NCBI GenBank assembly: GCA_038277395.1
Contig: CM076193.1
Span: 142,217,813 to 142,281,812, forward strand
Direction of reading: 5' to 3'
Source of the DNA: Dryocosmus kuriphilus
Taxonomy: Eukaryota; Arthropoda; Insecta; Hymenoptera; Cynipidae
DNA length: 64,000 nt
Shown here one piece after another: positions 1 to 11,162 of this stretch. The stretch's first letter is position 1. Every line of letters begins with the position of its first letter. The notes under the pieces are model-generated. The model ran no database searches. It worked only from the letters and a program-made list of their open reading frames with translations, and was not told where the DNA came from. The position numbers and the translations under genes were made by a program.

Positions 1-830
1 ACACCATCAGTTTCGCCTTTATAACAAATGTTGCATATGTCAGTTCGAGGTAATTTAAACGTAAATCCACTGAAATAGTTAAAAAAATTATTGTACGTGC
101 ATTCACTTATTGGCACTTTTTTCCCACTTGCGTTTTGGGAAAAATATTCTCCAAACAATGTGTAAAGAGTCTTTAAATTTAGTGCTGGATTTTCAAAATA
201 TTTTAAACCAGTCGAATTGCGTTTATAATGTGAACATTTATGTGGAATTGATTCACAATGCTTCAATATCATTTGCTTAATATTTTCTGATAACTTAACC
301 TGATTTTCGCGTCGTCCACCTCCTAAATTTGCCAAAGACTGATTATTTAAGAGTTTTTTTTGAACGGTTTCAACTCGTTTTTTACCGAAACGCAGAAAAT
401 TACAGAAAAAAGTTTTACAAACTGTAATGCTATTCTCTTCAGTAGGGAATAAATACGTCCATTTGATTAAGCGAAGTTTTTCCTTGGCTTCCGTTTCATC
501 AGGATCATTACATTTTAGCATTCCACGAAGAAGCAAATTCTGTTTATGATAATCACCCAGATCCCAAAATCTTTTATGTAATGTTTTTTGTTGATCCAAT
601 GAAATCTTCTCAAAACATTTATCTCTACAGCAAGACTGTGTAAATGTGTACTGCTTATGACAGAAATAGCCCTTTTTAATTTCTTTGACAAAATATGGCT
701 GTTACATTATAGTGTCTTTCTTTACAAGAAGGACAACTAACCATAATAACAGTTTGTTTTGGTTGGCCTGCATGACCTTCAAAATTTTCGCTAAAAGCTG
801 CATTAGCTACAGCACGTGCACTCAACCCAA
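1..830 (-). pseudogene. Broken fragment of an unnamed insect protein family, possibly transposase-derived
   Basis: Read on the minus strand, positions 701 to 1 are one open frame that runs off the window edge. The frame has a cysteine-rich start (CHKQYTFTQSCCRDKC), then FWDLGDYHKQ, a GKKRVETVQKKL block, GGGRR, a segment with HCESIPHKCSHYKR, and a C-terminal CNICYKG. This order resembles a large unnamed family I recall from aphids and other insects (SHY-R motif, then YL, then C..C); I know no function. Upstream, 830 to about 690 is open in a different frame (SARAVANAAFSENFEGHAGQ, then CPSCKERHY) and is preceded by a good acceptor (TTTGCAG, AG at 832-831). The two frames are joined only by a frameshift near 690-705, so I call it a pseudogene or a gene with a sequencing indel. 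The mobile-element origin is inference. Confidence 0.5.
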
Positions 831-910
831 CTGCAAATAAGGATTTTCAATAATTATTATTAAAGTGCTTTCAGTTATTAACACATTTAATTATTACACT
901 TTGGTATTAT

Positions 911-1108
911 TCAATATTTAAACATATGAATTGCAAAAATTTTCATCATTGTTGATGGCAAAATGTAGCGAGAGTGGCATTTCACGTCGTGTGGACTCTC
1001 GGTACATTCCACGCACCAGACGTCCAGCCGTTTGCGTCTTGAAATATTAATAATTTTTAAACCATCAATTCGATTGATGTCAAACTTTCTAAAAACTTCT
1101 TTCAACAT
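911..1108 (-). CDS. Possible upstream coding exon, Cys-rich, unknown
   Basis: A 65-codon minus-strand frame starts with ATG at 1108 and contains RRKRLDVWCVEC and CHSRYILPS. It lies 80 bp upstream of the acceptor of the broken gene at 1-830 on the same strand and could be its preceding exon. Composition is less AT-biased than the flanks. No convincing splice donor follows it and no domain is recognised. It may be chance. Confidence 0.22.
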   Translation of the reverse strand: MLKEVFRKFDINRIDGLKIINISRRKRLDVWCVECTESPHDVKCHSRYILPSTMMKIFAIHMFKY

Positions 1109-1130
1109 TCATCCACAACTTCCTCACTGG

Positions 1131-1580
1131 AAGTTTATCGTTGCTCAAAACTCGCTCGCTAAACGAAGCGCTTGAAGATTATAATTCATGATTTTTACAA
1201 TGCCTAAACAAATAATTAACAACTTTTTTGTTTATAACAATATTTACTTTCTTCTTTTTTAGTTAGTCTTAGAAGACTTAAACACGTGATCGGTTATTAA
1301 TTAAAGCAAAAAATTCTAAAAATTGTCTAAGTTAGGGCGAGTTGAAGTTAAAAAAGATTAAAATTTTTTGTTTTCAAAAAATCTACTTTTTCCCAATTAT
1401 TTCAAAAACTAAAAAAGCTACAAAATTTTGCAAAAGGAAGAAAAGATGCGCTTTGAAATTCTCTACAAATATCGGTTCTTAAAATTAACATTTGAACAAT
1501 TTTTAAAATTGACGTTCTGGACAATACTTCTCACGCTGAATCCATGCGTATCCCCTTTTGACTTCGGAAGGTTCAATTCA
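1131..1580. other. AT-rich intergenic or intronic sequence
   Basis: No coding frame, RNA or structured repeat seen. It lies between two minus-strand exon-like blocks and could be intron. Confidence 0.5.
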
Positions 1581-1646
1581 TTATTTAGAGAACGTGAAAT
1601 AGTATAGTTAATACATAAATAAATGCTAAATTTCTAATGAACTTAC

Positions 1647-1795
1647 CTAGCATGCACGAACACATTCTTGTTTCCCTAAAAATTCGTTTATTTCCACATG
1701 CCTTCATGGCTGCGAATTGAAGAGCAACCTTTTTGGACAAATATCTTTTTAAAATATTGTTAATGGTTTTTCTCACATTTTTCTTTCCATCAAAG
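1647..1795 (-). CDS. DUF4806-like exon with splice donor
   Basis: On the minus strand this block reads FDGKKNVRKTINNILKRY, then LSKKVALQFAAM, KRIFRETRMCSCMLG, and is cut by a textbook donor CTAG|GTAAGT (GT at 1646-1645). The pattern (a Leu-rich helix, LSKKVA, a Lys/Gly-bearing turn, K.IF..T......LG) resembles DUF4806, a short C-terminal domain of unknown function common in insect proteins and often in transposon-linked multigene families. Only one exon is visible. The upstream acceptor is not clear, so the 1795 limit is approximate. It could belong to the same transcription unit as the fragments at 911-1108 and 1-830, which is inference. Confidence 0.35.
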
Positions 1796-1799
1796 TGAA

Positions 1800-3046
1800 G
1801 CGAAAGTGATGACGTTTAAAAAACGACTGACACTCATGGCTCATGACAATACGACTGACACTCATGAACTTTACCAAAGAGAGGTTATGTTGCGCGCCAC
1901 TTAACGGCCGAACCTTATATAATTACAAAAGTGAGGTTAGCGGGGATTCTCTAGTCGGGACCCATCGGGACCCTACTAGATACAGATAGACTTATCAAAG
2001 TAAAAAATTGCTTACTAGCACCAGATAGGGCCCTGATTTGTTCTTTCTATACTAGAACTTCTAGTCCGCGCCACACTAGAACCCCACTTCATACAGAGAA
2101 AGGTAAAGAAATTTCTATACGGGGTGCTTTGGCGAAGGACTTCAATATGTTTTGTGAAAAGTTTCAGACCCACTGCCCAAAATCAAATGAGAAGGTCTAG
2201 ATAAACATTTGTGAATATTAACCAGAGAATCTAAGTATATTTTACTCAGGGAATTGTAGAGAATATAAAACGAGATTTTTTATGACGGAAAGACAGAAAA
2301 CCCCCGAGCTTTTTTTTTATCTCAACGGTCAAATAGTTTCGCTGTAAGCAGTTGATTATTGGTATGTTTATCTGCTCGATAAAAATTATCGGTCAGCGGA
2401 TGACAACTGATGTCAATTATTTTACACAGCTTTTTAATTTATCTGGCGACGGATACATTTTATTTTCGCACGGATTGAAATGCTGCAATTAAACTATTTG
2501 GAGTTAAGATAAGAAAAAGCTCGAGGTTTTTCTATGATATAGTTCAATTGACTGAATCGATTCTTATTTTAGTAAAAAGATCATTGGAAGTCGATCGGTT
2601 GAAGAAGCAAGTTTGAAAAGACGTAATTTCTCAATATTTGTTTTAACAATTTAATAGAAATGATTATTATTACTATTTTCGTTGTTGCAAACAAATTTCA
2701 TAAAGAATTTTTATACCTTTCTTTTGGAAACGTATTTCATGTAGCTTTTTGGAGACACTTTAGTATAATATATTGTCCTTTAATGATAAATTATCAACAA
2801 ATTGCATAAACAAATTCCGAGTTTGGGCATTATTTATTTTTGAGAAATATTGTTTGGAAAAGAGCTTCATTTTTTATGAAAAGACATTTTACTATACTGA
2901 AGATTTAAGAACCATTGCTGTAGGTCCAGTCAAATGACGATTTGTGCTAGAACAAAATATATCCGGCATTTTTTTTGTTTAAAATATTTAGGTGGACCTT
3001 TTAATAAAGTGAAACCCTATACGCTTTGTAAAACTAAAATATAAAA

Positions 3047-3049
<3 letters not shown>
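1800..3049. other. Intergenic, with a weak small TIR-like block at 1949-2091
   Basis: No gene is supported. Around 1949-2091 the ends GGGGATTCTCTAGT and (reverse complement) GGGGTTCTAGTG form a loose inverted pair around internal CTAGTC repeats, compatible with a decayed MITE of about 140 bp. The rest is AT-rich unique sequence. Confidence 0.3.

Positions 3050-3080
<31 letters not shown>
3050..3080. repeat. (TA)n microsatellite
   Basis: About 15 uninterrupted TA dinucleotides after a short A run. Confidence 0.95.
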
Positions 3081-3082
<2 letters not shown>

Positions 3083-3836
3083 GAATAAAGAGAAAACTGA
3101 AACCATTTTTTAATATGTTTGCTTGGATTGTTGCTTACAGTTAAGAGGTAGGTAAAAAGTGCATATGACTCAATTTGTAAGGCATAACAAAATTTTTTAA
3201 TTACCCATATTAGAACTTTTTGTGGTGAACAGTTTATAAGATATTAATTTGTTAACTAAGGGTAGCGTATTTTCGGGAAAGCCTACATTTTAAAGAAATT
3301 TTCGTTGTAATAAAAAATACTCTAGTCAGTTTTTTCTTATAAGATCCTTAAAGCGGAAAGTCGAAAATATTAAAAAACATTTTTTCTGGTATTCGAATTC
3401 CAAAAATAGCGGGACAGGAGAGGAACCGATTATATTGTTTATACAATAAAATTTTTTGCAAAAAATATTCCATTAAAAATTCACTTTTTGAATCATCTGT
3501 GGGACAGTTTTTCATGGAAATATAATTTTTAAATTTAAGCAAAAATTTTCTAATTTGTGAACAATAATTTTTTTCCATTATACCTATACAGTTGTCAGAA
3601 AAATCTAAAAGAAATTGAGGTATAACTGCTGTGGAAGGAGTACTTATTTTCACAAAAAATAATATAATTTTCAATTTTTAAAATAAAATTTGTTAAACTT
3701 TTTTTTAAAAATATGTTAGTAACAAAAAAACGGACTACGCCATTCGATTCTACAAAAAAAATGTCATGATACGAGTAGATCTAGATAAGCACCTTTGGCT
3801 TTGAACCACATAAATTATATATATGCTGCATTTCAT
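3081..3836. other. AT-rich sequence, no gene supported
   Basis: One 108-codon minus-strand frame (3348-3674) exists but is Phe/Ile/Lys-rich and has no recognisable motif, as expected by chance at this base composition. Confidence 0.5.
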
Positions 3837-5525
3837 AATTTGAATGCATTACTTACACAGGTTTTTTTTTAACTAAATGCGTAAAATTAATGTTTAATTA
3901 CGATCGAGTACAAAATAACAATAATAGTTAATAGTTTAAGCAATTTTTATAAACAAATTTACATATTTGGCATTTCTATGCATAGAAAATTATTCTTGTT
4001 TCCGCGGAATCATTTCTTTTCATCTGCAGACTAGAACTTGTACACAGTGGACAGCCGTGCAACAACATTTGTCATTGTCATAAACAATGTTTATAAACAA
4101 ATTCATTTACTTGCCATTGGTATGCAGAGAAATTTTTTCTCTTCTATGGATTCATTTCTATTCATCTGAAGAATACAAGTTTTGCTCAATAAACTGCAAT
4201 CAAAGAATATTTTTCATTGTTATAAACAATTTTTATGAATAAATTTATTTATTTGACATTTGTATGCACATAAAATTGTTCTATTCTGTGGAATTAATTC
4301 TTTTCATATGAAGAATATAGTTTGTACACAATAGACTACCACGCAACAACCTCTGTCATTATTATAAACAATGTTCATAAACAAGTTAATTTATTTGCTA
4401 TTTCTATGCGTAGAAAATTGTTCTTTTCCACGGAATCAATTCTTTTCATCTTGAGAATAAAACCTGTATAGAATAGACTGCAATAAAAGGAAATTTTTCA
4501 TTGTTATGAACATTTTTTATGAACAATTTTTATAAAAGATTAATTTTTTAGACTTTCACTGCCATTGGCTGTACTGTTAGGAAAACTTATTTCATGGCAA
4601 TATTTAAGCCTCTCTACCAAACGTCAAACATAAACTTGTTCATATTCTAAAAAATTATTTATAACAATCACACATGTTGTTGGATGGCAGTCTTTTGTGT
4701 AAACATTTGATTCTTTAAATAAAAAAACATCATGATTTCCAAGAAAAGAAAAACTTTCTGTCCATAGAAATTCCAAACACATGAATTTATTTATAGAAAT
4801 TGTTTATAACAGTGACAAAGGTTATCGCATAGCAGTCTATTGTATACAAGTTGTATTTTTTAGATAAAAAGATGACAATGATAAATCTTGTTGAATTGTA
4901 GTCTATTGTGTACAAGTTTTATTCTTCAGATGAAGAGAATTGATTTCGCGAAAAGAAAATTTTCTATGCACAGAAATGATAAATAAATCAACTTGTTTAT
5001 GAACATTGTTTATAACAATGACAGAGGTTGTTGCGTGGTAGCCTATTGTGTACAAGCTTTATTCTTCATATGAAAACAATTAATTCCACAGAATAGAACA
5101 ATTTTCCGGGCATACAGATGGCAAGTAAATGTATTTATTTATAAACATTTTTTATAACAAAAAAAAATGTTCTTGGATGGCAGTTTGTTGAGTAATACTT
5201 GTTTTTTCCAGATGAAAATAATTGAATCCATAGAAGAGAAATAATCTCTATGCATATACAAATGGCAAATAAATTAATTTGTTTACAAACATTGTTTATG
5301 ACAGTCACAAGTGTTATTGCATAGCAGTCTATTGTGTACACGTTTTAGTCTTCAGATGAAGGGAAATGATTCCGCGCAGAAAAGTAAAATTTTCTGTGCA
5401 TAAAAATTTGTTTATAAAGATTGTTTAAACTATTAAATATTATTGTTGTTTTGTACTCGATCGTAATTAAACATTAATTTTATGCATTTTAATTATAAAA
5501 ACTGTGTAAGTAAAGCATTTAAATT
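3837..5525. mobile_element. Foldback element with tandem-repeat arms (FB1)
   Basis: The two ends are long inverted repeats. The left end reads AATTTGAATGCATTACTTAC and the right end reverse-complements to AATTTAAATGCTTTACTTAC, and both continue through TTAATTACGATCGAGTACAA for about 130 bp. Inside, the left half holds about five copies of a roughly 142-bp unit in one orientation (landmarks ATAAACAA, TATGCATAGAAAA, CTTTTCATCTGAAGAATA near 3951, 4091, 4235, 4377, 4520). The right half holds the same unit in the opposite orientation. The whole 1.69 kb is therefore a giant imperfect palindrome centred near 4650. No coding capacity and no clear target duplication. Confidence 0.8.
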
Positions 5526-6170
5526 TTAAGAAAATAAAGCAGATATCAGTTATATTAATAATTTGTTTATAACAATTTTAAAAATTTAGGAATTGCATCT
5601 GTGGTCCAAATTTATATAGAGCAAAAGTAAATTTATTGATTTCACATCTTTTTGAGCAAATATCAATAAATGGGGATAAGTAGACAGCACAAAAAATCAG
5701 TTATAGCCTTCAGGCATTTTTCAAGTTACATAACAAATTAATAAAACATTTTTTTAAATGTGTAGTACTACGTTAAAGTAAGAGCCTCCATGAGCAATTT
5801 TCAAACAAAAGTCCGGATTTGTTAAGATTTGATGAGTCGGCTGATTTTTGTCCCAAAAAAGTGCTTTTATTCCACTGTGACCCGCTTCAGCACTTACTTA
5901 TACTACATAACAAATTAGATGGAGAAAAAAATTATCCAATACATAGATTCTTGTGTAAGTTTTGTCGTAGAATTGAATGGTGTAATCAGTTTTTTTTTAA
6001 CTAACATATTTAAACGAATTGTTTAAAAAAATATTATTTAAACAATTGAAAAATCAGATTTATTTTCATGGAAATTCATGGAATTAGGATGAACAATAAT
6101 ATTAAAAAATTTCAGTTTTTTAAATGTTATCCCGTAATTTTATTTTGGTAAAAAAATAATGTTGCATTTA
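5526..6170. other. AT-rich sequence, nothing recognised
   Basis: Short open frames only, with no motif or repeat structure. Confidence 0.5.
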
Positions 6171-6341
6171 CCCAAATGCGAATTGCCGGTAATGAAAATA
6201 TGGCCCACTACTTGACCAATCTTGGCAGCCAAGTGTCGGCCAATGTTACTGGACTAATATCAGCGATCAAATCGGTCCAATGTTGTCCCAGTACTGGCAC
6301 AGTACATTGGCATTTCAAATTTGCAAATCTTCTGCCGAAGC

Positions 6342-6697
6342 TTGGCCCAGCAATGGTCCATTACAGGGCCGAAAGTCGGCATTACTCCGGCAAACCATAT
6401 TGGAAGTCAAAAAGCCAGAATCTGGCCCAGCAATGGCACTTTCCTGGGCCGAAAGTCGGCATTACTCCGGAAAACATGTTGGAAGTCAAAAAGCCAGAGT
6501 CCGGCCCAGTAACTGCCCATCAAAGGGCCGAAAGTCGAAATTACTACATCAAACCATGTTAGAAGTAGAAAAGCCAGAATCTGGCCCAGCGATGGCACTT
6601 TACTGGGCCGAAAGTCGGCATTATTCTGTCAAACCAGGTTAGAAGTCAAAAAGCCAAAGTCCAGCCGAGTAACGGCCTATCACAGGGCCGAAAGTTG
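6342..6697. repeat. 80-bp minisatellite with 160-bp alternation
   Basis: About 4.5 units start at GGCCCAG near 6342, 6424, 6503, 6583 and 6661. Each contains GGGCCGAAAGTCGG, ATTACT, AAACCA and AAGCCAGA. Units 2 and 4 share CAATGGCACTTTCCTGGG-type sequence while units 3 and 5 share GTAACGGCCYATCA-type sequence, so the array grew as 160-bp dimers. The GC content is well above the surroundings. The overlapping open frames here are by-products of the repeat. Confidence 0.8.
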
Positions 6698-7114
6698 GAA
6701 AAAAATTGTAGTTAAGGAAATACCGAACACTAACTTTTCGGTAAAACAAAGATTGAAACCCTATTTTTCTGTGTAAAGTAAAAAGTTACGTAAAATGTGC
6801 CAATCATTAGAAAATTAATATCATAACCATGAATAATTAAAGAAAATATTAATTCGGCACTGCTCCAGTACCGACAGACAGCAGTTTTCTTTGTCGCAAA
6901 AAAATTTTTGTTCTGCCAATAAAATATCCTATTATATTGATCAATACGACGGTTTTACTTTTTGTAAAACTGACCATTAAAAGTATTAAAAATTTCATAT
7001 ATATATTTTATTTATTGTTAACGCAAAAGCGTTTATTGATGAAATTATCTCGAGATATTTAGATATTTGTGGATGATTGAGTGCATTGTGGAAAAATGTG
7101 TAAGACACACCATC

Positions 7115-7186
7115 TCATGAGTTAGGGTAATGGTTAGGTTGCTGACTCGCGTCCCATAGGTCGTGCGTTCGATTCCCCCCGCGTTG
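7115..7186 (+). repeat. tRNA-like (SINE-type) segment
   Basis: TTAGGGTAATGGTTAGG resembles a pol III A box and GTGCGTTCGATTCC matches the B box (GWTCRANNC) about 30 bp downstream. The D-arm and T-arm spacing is tRNA-like, but the acceptor stem does not close (5' CATGAGT against 3' GCGTTGC), so this is a tRNA-derived repeat head or a tRNA pseudogene, not a functional tRNA. Confidence 0.5.
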
Positions 7187-7478
7187 CGTACGAAATTTTA
7201 TTTGTTATATAAGCTTTAAAATATTAACAAATATCGATTAGTTATAAGTATAATCATAATATGTCTACGAATAAATTGTGTCCTTAATTAATAAATTTTC
7301 TTCATAACATTTATTTTTATTTTTTCATTGTAATTTCTCAGTGTAATGGGCCATTAACATATGCTGATTTCGAGCCAATACTGGCAGCCAGTGACGAGCA
7401 AGTGAAGGCGGCCAAGTCTCGGCAACATCTTTGCCAGTACTGGGCCAACTTTGGGCCTTTTGTGATTTCGCACTTGGG

Positions 7479-8344
7479 TATATTTTATTTTAAGATGGTT
7501 GGTTAGGTTCAAATGTAAAATAATTTCAAGTCTTAGAATTTTTAAATAGAGAAATTTTGCCAAATTGTTACACCGATAAGTTTATAGAGTTCGTTCCAAT
7601 AATTATTTTCAATCTCAAGTTACTTTGAACAAGTACGCGACTTTCATGGAGTGAAATGTTTCATTAATTCTTCCAATTCTCCAAATTTTTCATTGCAATC
7701 GTTTTCAAAGAAAGTTTATGTCGGTCGACTGACGATTCTAGTTTTAAACAAAAAAAAAAGTCCCTGATGAGGTCCTCCAGTTCTGCCTGCAAGTTTTTAT
7801 CTCGCTTTCCTGAGTTTTCTTGAAGCACCTGACCTACATGGACAAGTAGAACTTTAATATAATTACATAAATCACTGCCGCTAAGCATTCTTAATTATGT
7901 TGAAAGCATATTTTTAGAACTTAAAGAATTCAGTGTTTCGAAGGCTTGTAGAAAACATGTTGTTTTTTTCAATATAAGTAAATAGTAAAATAAAATAAGA
8001 AAAATTGTTTTGCTTCCATGGAGTTTTTTTCAAACAACTATATTAATCCAAAGCTTCTTATAGCCTCCAGGACACTATTTGGACAGCGTAGAAAGCAAAA
8101 GCCGTACAAGGCATTATTTAGGATTTAATTGAATCAGAAAAGACGCTTTGAGAATTTCATCAAATGAAAATTTAATCAAAAGTTCCATAGACAATAATAT
8201 TTATGAGTGATTCCTCAAATATTGCGTGATGCACATACATTGAGAGAGGAAACATATTTTTGAGTAATCGAGGAAAAAAAATCCATTTTAAATTTTATGA
8301 ATATAAGCTTTCGTAGGCGAACGTATCGTATCAATATTCGTTTT
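7479..8344. other. Unique AT-rich sequence
   Basis: A 74-codon minus-strand frame (7664-7888) has mixed composition but no recognisable domain, splice sites or start context. No gene is claimed. Confidence 0.4.
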
Positions 8345-8785
8345 TTATATATCGAGAAAAAGGTGGGGAAGGGTGGAAATGGTGAGTTTTCAAAGGTCAG
8401 ACGTCAGAGGTCATATGTCAAAGTTCATGAATCAAGGGTGGGAGATCAGATTTTTAGGACTAAAAGTCAAAGGTGTGAGTTTAAAGTTCCAAGTAGTTTA
8501 AGGTCCAAAAGTTCAAATATAGGAGGTTAAAGGTTAATGTTGAAAGTCAGAGGTGAGAGGTGAGAGTTCAGGATGAGATTTTAAAGGCCAGAAGACAAGG
8601 TTGGTGGATCGTAGGTCAGTGGTGAGAGCTCACAGGTCAGAGGTAAAAGGCAAATAGTTCAGAGAGCAGAGATAAAAGCGGTCAGGAGTCAAAGTTGAGA
8701 GACAAGAGTTAGAAACTTTAGGGGTCAAAGGTCAAGAACGAAAAGTAAGAGGTTAAAGGTTAAAAGTCAAAGGTGATAAGGCCTA
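8345..8785. repeat. Degenerate AGGTCA-rich short-period repeat
   Basis: This is a purine-rich stretch in which variants of AGGTCA, AAAGGTC, GAGGTGAGA and AAAGTC recur every 6-14 bp (for example 8392, 8405, 8413, 8611, 8634, 8722, 8755). It is an old minisatellite without fixed period. The resemblance to nuclear-receptor half sites is noted as a finding; no regulatory role can be shown from sequence. Confidence 0.7.
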
Positions 8786-10535
8786 TTGATATAAGTTTAA
8801 ATATTCTCAATAAATTGGTGTACTATTTTTGTTTTGAGGGCCTTTATGTTGACACATTGTATTGAAACAAGTTTTTAAAACTTGAAACCGATTTGTAACC
8901 GTAAATCAGAATTCGGATGAAATATAATTTTTGTACAATTTCTTATTGTTTTTGCATCAGACTAGATAGAAATATCAGCAGAGATCCGGTGACAAGTCAA
9001 CCGCATAGTCGCGGCGATGAAACGAGGTCGTGTCACTAGAGTATTTCCTTTATATTTATATGAGAACAATACATTGAAGCAGTGGACAATTAGGCGTCAG
9101 TGAGAATTCTAGGTGATCGTCAATATAATTGCTTGTGACAAAGACCGATTGGTAAACTAAAAATATCACAGAGAAGTTTATGTATCTCTATTTTAAATTA
9201 CACCGTGAAGCGAAAATTATATACTCCAGAGTAAAAACAAAGTTATTTTATGCAATAAATGAGAGATTGTAATCATAAATTAATTTCATATAAAAAAAGG
9301 TTCAAGAATAGTGGGGGAAAAATGGAGGATTTCTGTAACTAGCGTTGCATAAATTAACCTTAACTTGAAAGACATTTATCTGCTTATGTAACTTTATCAG
9401 GTAATTATTTACCAGTAACAACTGATAATTTGCTATCGACTTTGAACTGAGCTATTTACGCTTTTATGTAATTTTTTTCATTTATATGTTATTAGTATAT
9501 ATTTTTGATATTTTATTAATTTTTTATTTTGCAGGGACGATTTTTATTCCGCTGCCGGAAATATCTCAAGACCTTGAAAAATATCACCTAATAATACATT
9601 ATTAAGTCACGACTCATTTTATAGTCTCATTTCTCGTCGTAAAAGTACAAGTACGACTGTTTATAATTTCCGTGCCAGACATTTAAAATGCAGTCGTTAT
9701 TTTTCATGAAGCTCGTCCTGGAGTTAATGTATTAAAAAAAAAGTTGTGTTATGAGGAAAATAGAAATAAAGTGATATTTTCCTTGATAATTTAAAAGTCT
9801 CTTTATCTAGAAAAAATACTAACTTTAATAAAAAATATTAATATTTTTGTCCAGAAAATATGAGAGCTATAAATGTGCAATGTTTTGTTTTTATTTGTTT
9901 GACACAAACCTGGGAAATGACCACATTCGCAAACGGTGGATGGCGATTACTTATTTTTTGATGTTTTTTTTCGCAGTTTTATGCATACAGATCGCATAGG
10001 ATAAATAAAAAACAGTAAATGCTCACCGAAGTGCATTTTAAATTTCCTAATTCTGAAGGAAAATGTCGAGTAAAACGAAAAATCTGTAACACTGGTAACA
10101 TGATAACAGTAGCAACTTTCAACAAAATGCATTCGATTAAATTTCGCGAATATTTAAATTGTGGAAAGTTGGATTCTAGAGGCTTTATTTAAAAATTGCT
10201 TTCAGGTGTGTAAATATTCTTTTTTGAAGATAAAAATCACTGAGTTTTAAATTAATATTTTTTAAACGGAGACAAAGAAAAACAATAATTCAGAAAAAAT
10301 GTTCGGTCTGTGAGAAAAAGTTAGTTAAAAAAATTTTTTGTTTCAATTTTGATGATTAATTAATTTTTAAAATTTTAAATTTAACTTTTTATTTTTTTTA
10401 CTAAAAGCATCGAGCGAAGAGAAGGAAGACTTTTTTTAAAGAAAAATTTTGCCTCTTTTTTTAACATGTACGTTATTGAATTAGTTATTCAGCACTTTTT
10501 AATTAAAAATTTAAATTAGAAAGAAGAAGAATCTA
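8786..10535. other. AT-rich sequence, no gene supported
   Basis: No open frame with recognisable motif, and no tandem or inverted repeat detected by eye. Confidence 0.45.
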
Positions 10536-11100
10536 TTTTTACATTCACACCTCAATGAGGAGGTATTAGTTTTATGTGAAAACTGACTTTCGCGGATTCG
10601 CTTTTCAAAAAATCAAACAAATTTTCTTTTAATAATCTGTTTATAAGACGCATATTTTTTAAATTATTCTTAAAAATTTTTTTAAATATTAAAAAATCCA
10701 CTTTTCAGAAAAGCTATATGACATAAGAAAAAAAAATGTTGAGTAACAAAGCTTTTTATCTCAAAAATATCTACAAACTTTTCATAAGACATTTTTTGAT
10801 AAGACGTATATTTTTCGTTTTAATGGTGAACAATATTATTAATAAAAATCAAGAATTCAATTTTCCCACCAAACTCTGCTGATTCGAAAAAAAAACGTTA
10901 AGAAGCGGAGTTATTTATTTTAAAAAGATTTACAAATTTCCTTTATATTTTTTTTTATAACATGTATAGTTTTTGTTTTAGTCATGCGAAAATATTATTA
11001 AAAATAAAAAATTCAATTTTCCGGTGAAACTATGCGAGATGCGAGAATGTAATTGTTAAAGCCGAAGAAGCTTTAAAAAAAAATTCAAAATTACTGAATT
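10536..11100 (+). repeat. Diverged family A copy
   Basis: It begins with ACATTCACACCTCAATGAGG and AGGTATTAGTTTTATGTG, followed by CTGACTTTCGCGGATT, the same order as the conserved end of the family A copy at 28580. The interior carries decayed units (TTTTGATAAGACG, TTTTGTTTTAGTCATGCG, AACTATGCGAGATGCG). The GC-rich end is absent. It lies directly beside the foldback at 11163. Confidence 0.6.
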
Positions 11101-11162
11101 ACATTGTTCAGTAGGTCGACCTTCAATTTTAAAAGGTCTATACGCACAAATGTAGGGGGATG

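Larger units (their letters stand above)
6171..7478. mobile_element. Non-autonomous TIR element with TA target site
   Basis: Left end CCCAAATGCGAATT and right end (reverse complement) CCCAAGTGCGAAATC form terminal inverted repeats, each bordered by TA (6169-6170 and 7479-7480). Further in, both ends carry related GGCCCA/CTGGCAGCCA sequence (6203-6300 and 7345-7460). The interior contains an 80-bp minisatellite and a tRNA-like segment, listed separately, and no transposase. TA duplication suggests mobilisation by a Tc1/mariner-type enzyme, but the TIR is not one I can assign. Confidence 0.6.

Noticed and set aside
6176..6642. Overlapping 120-128-codon frames in three registers
   Set aside because: They follow the 80-bp minisatellite; several frames are open at once, which is a repeat effect.
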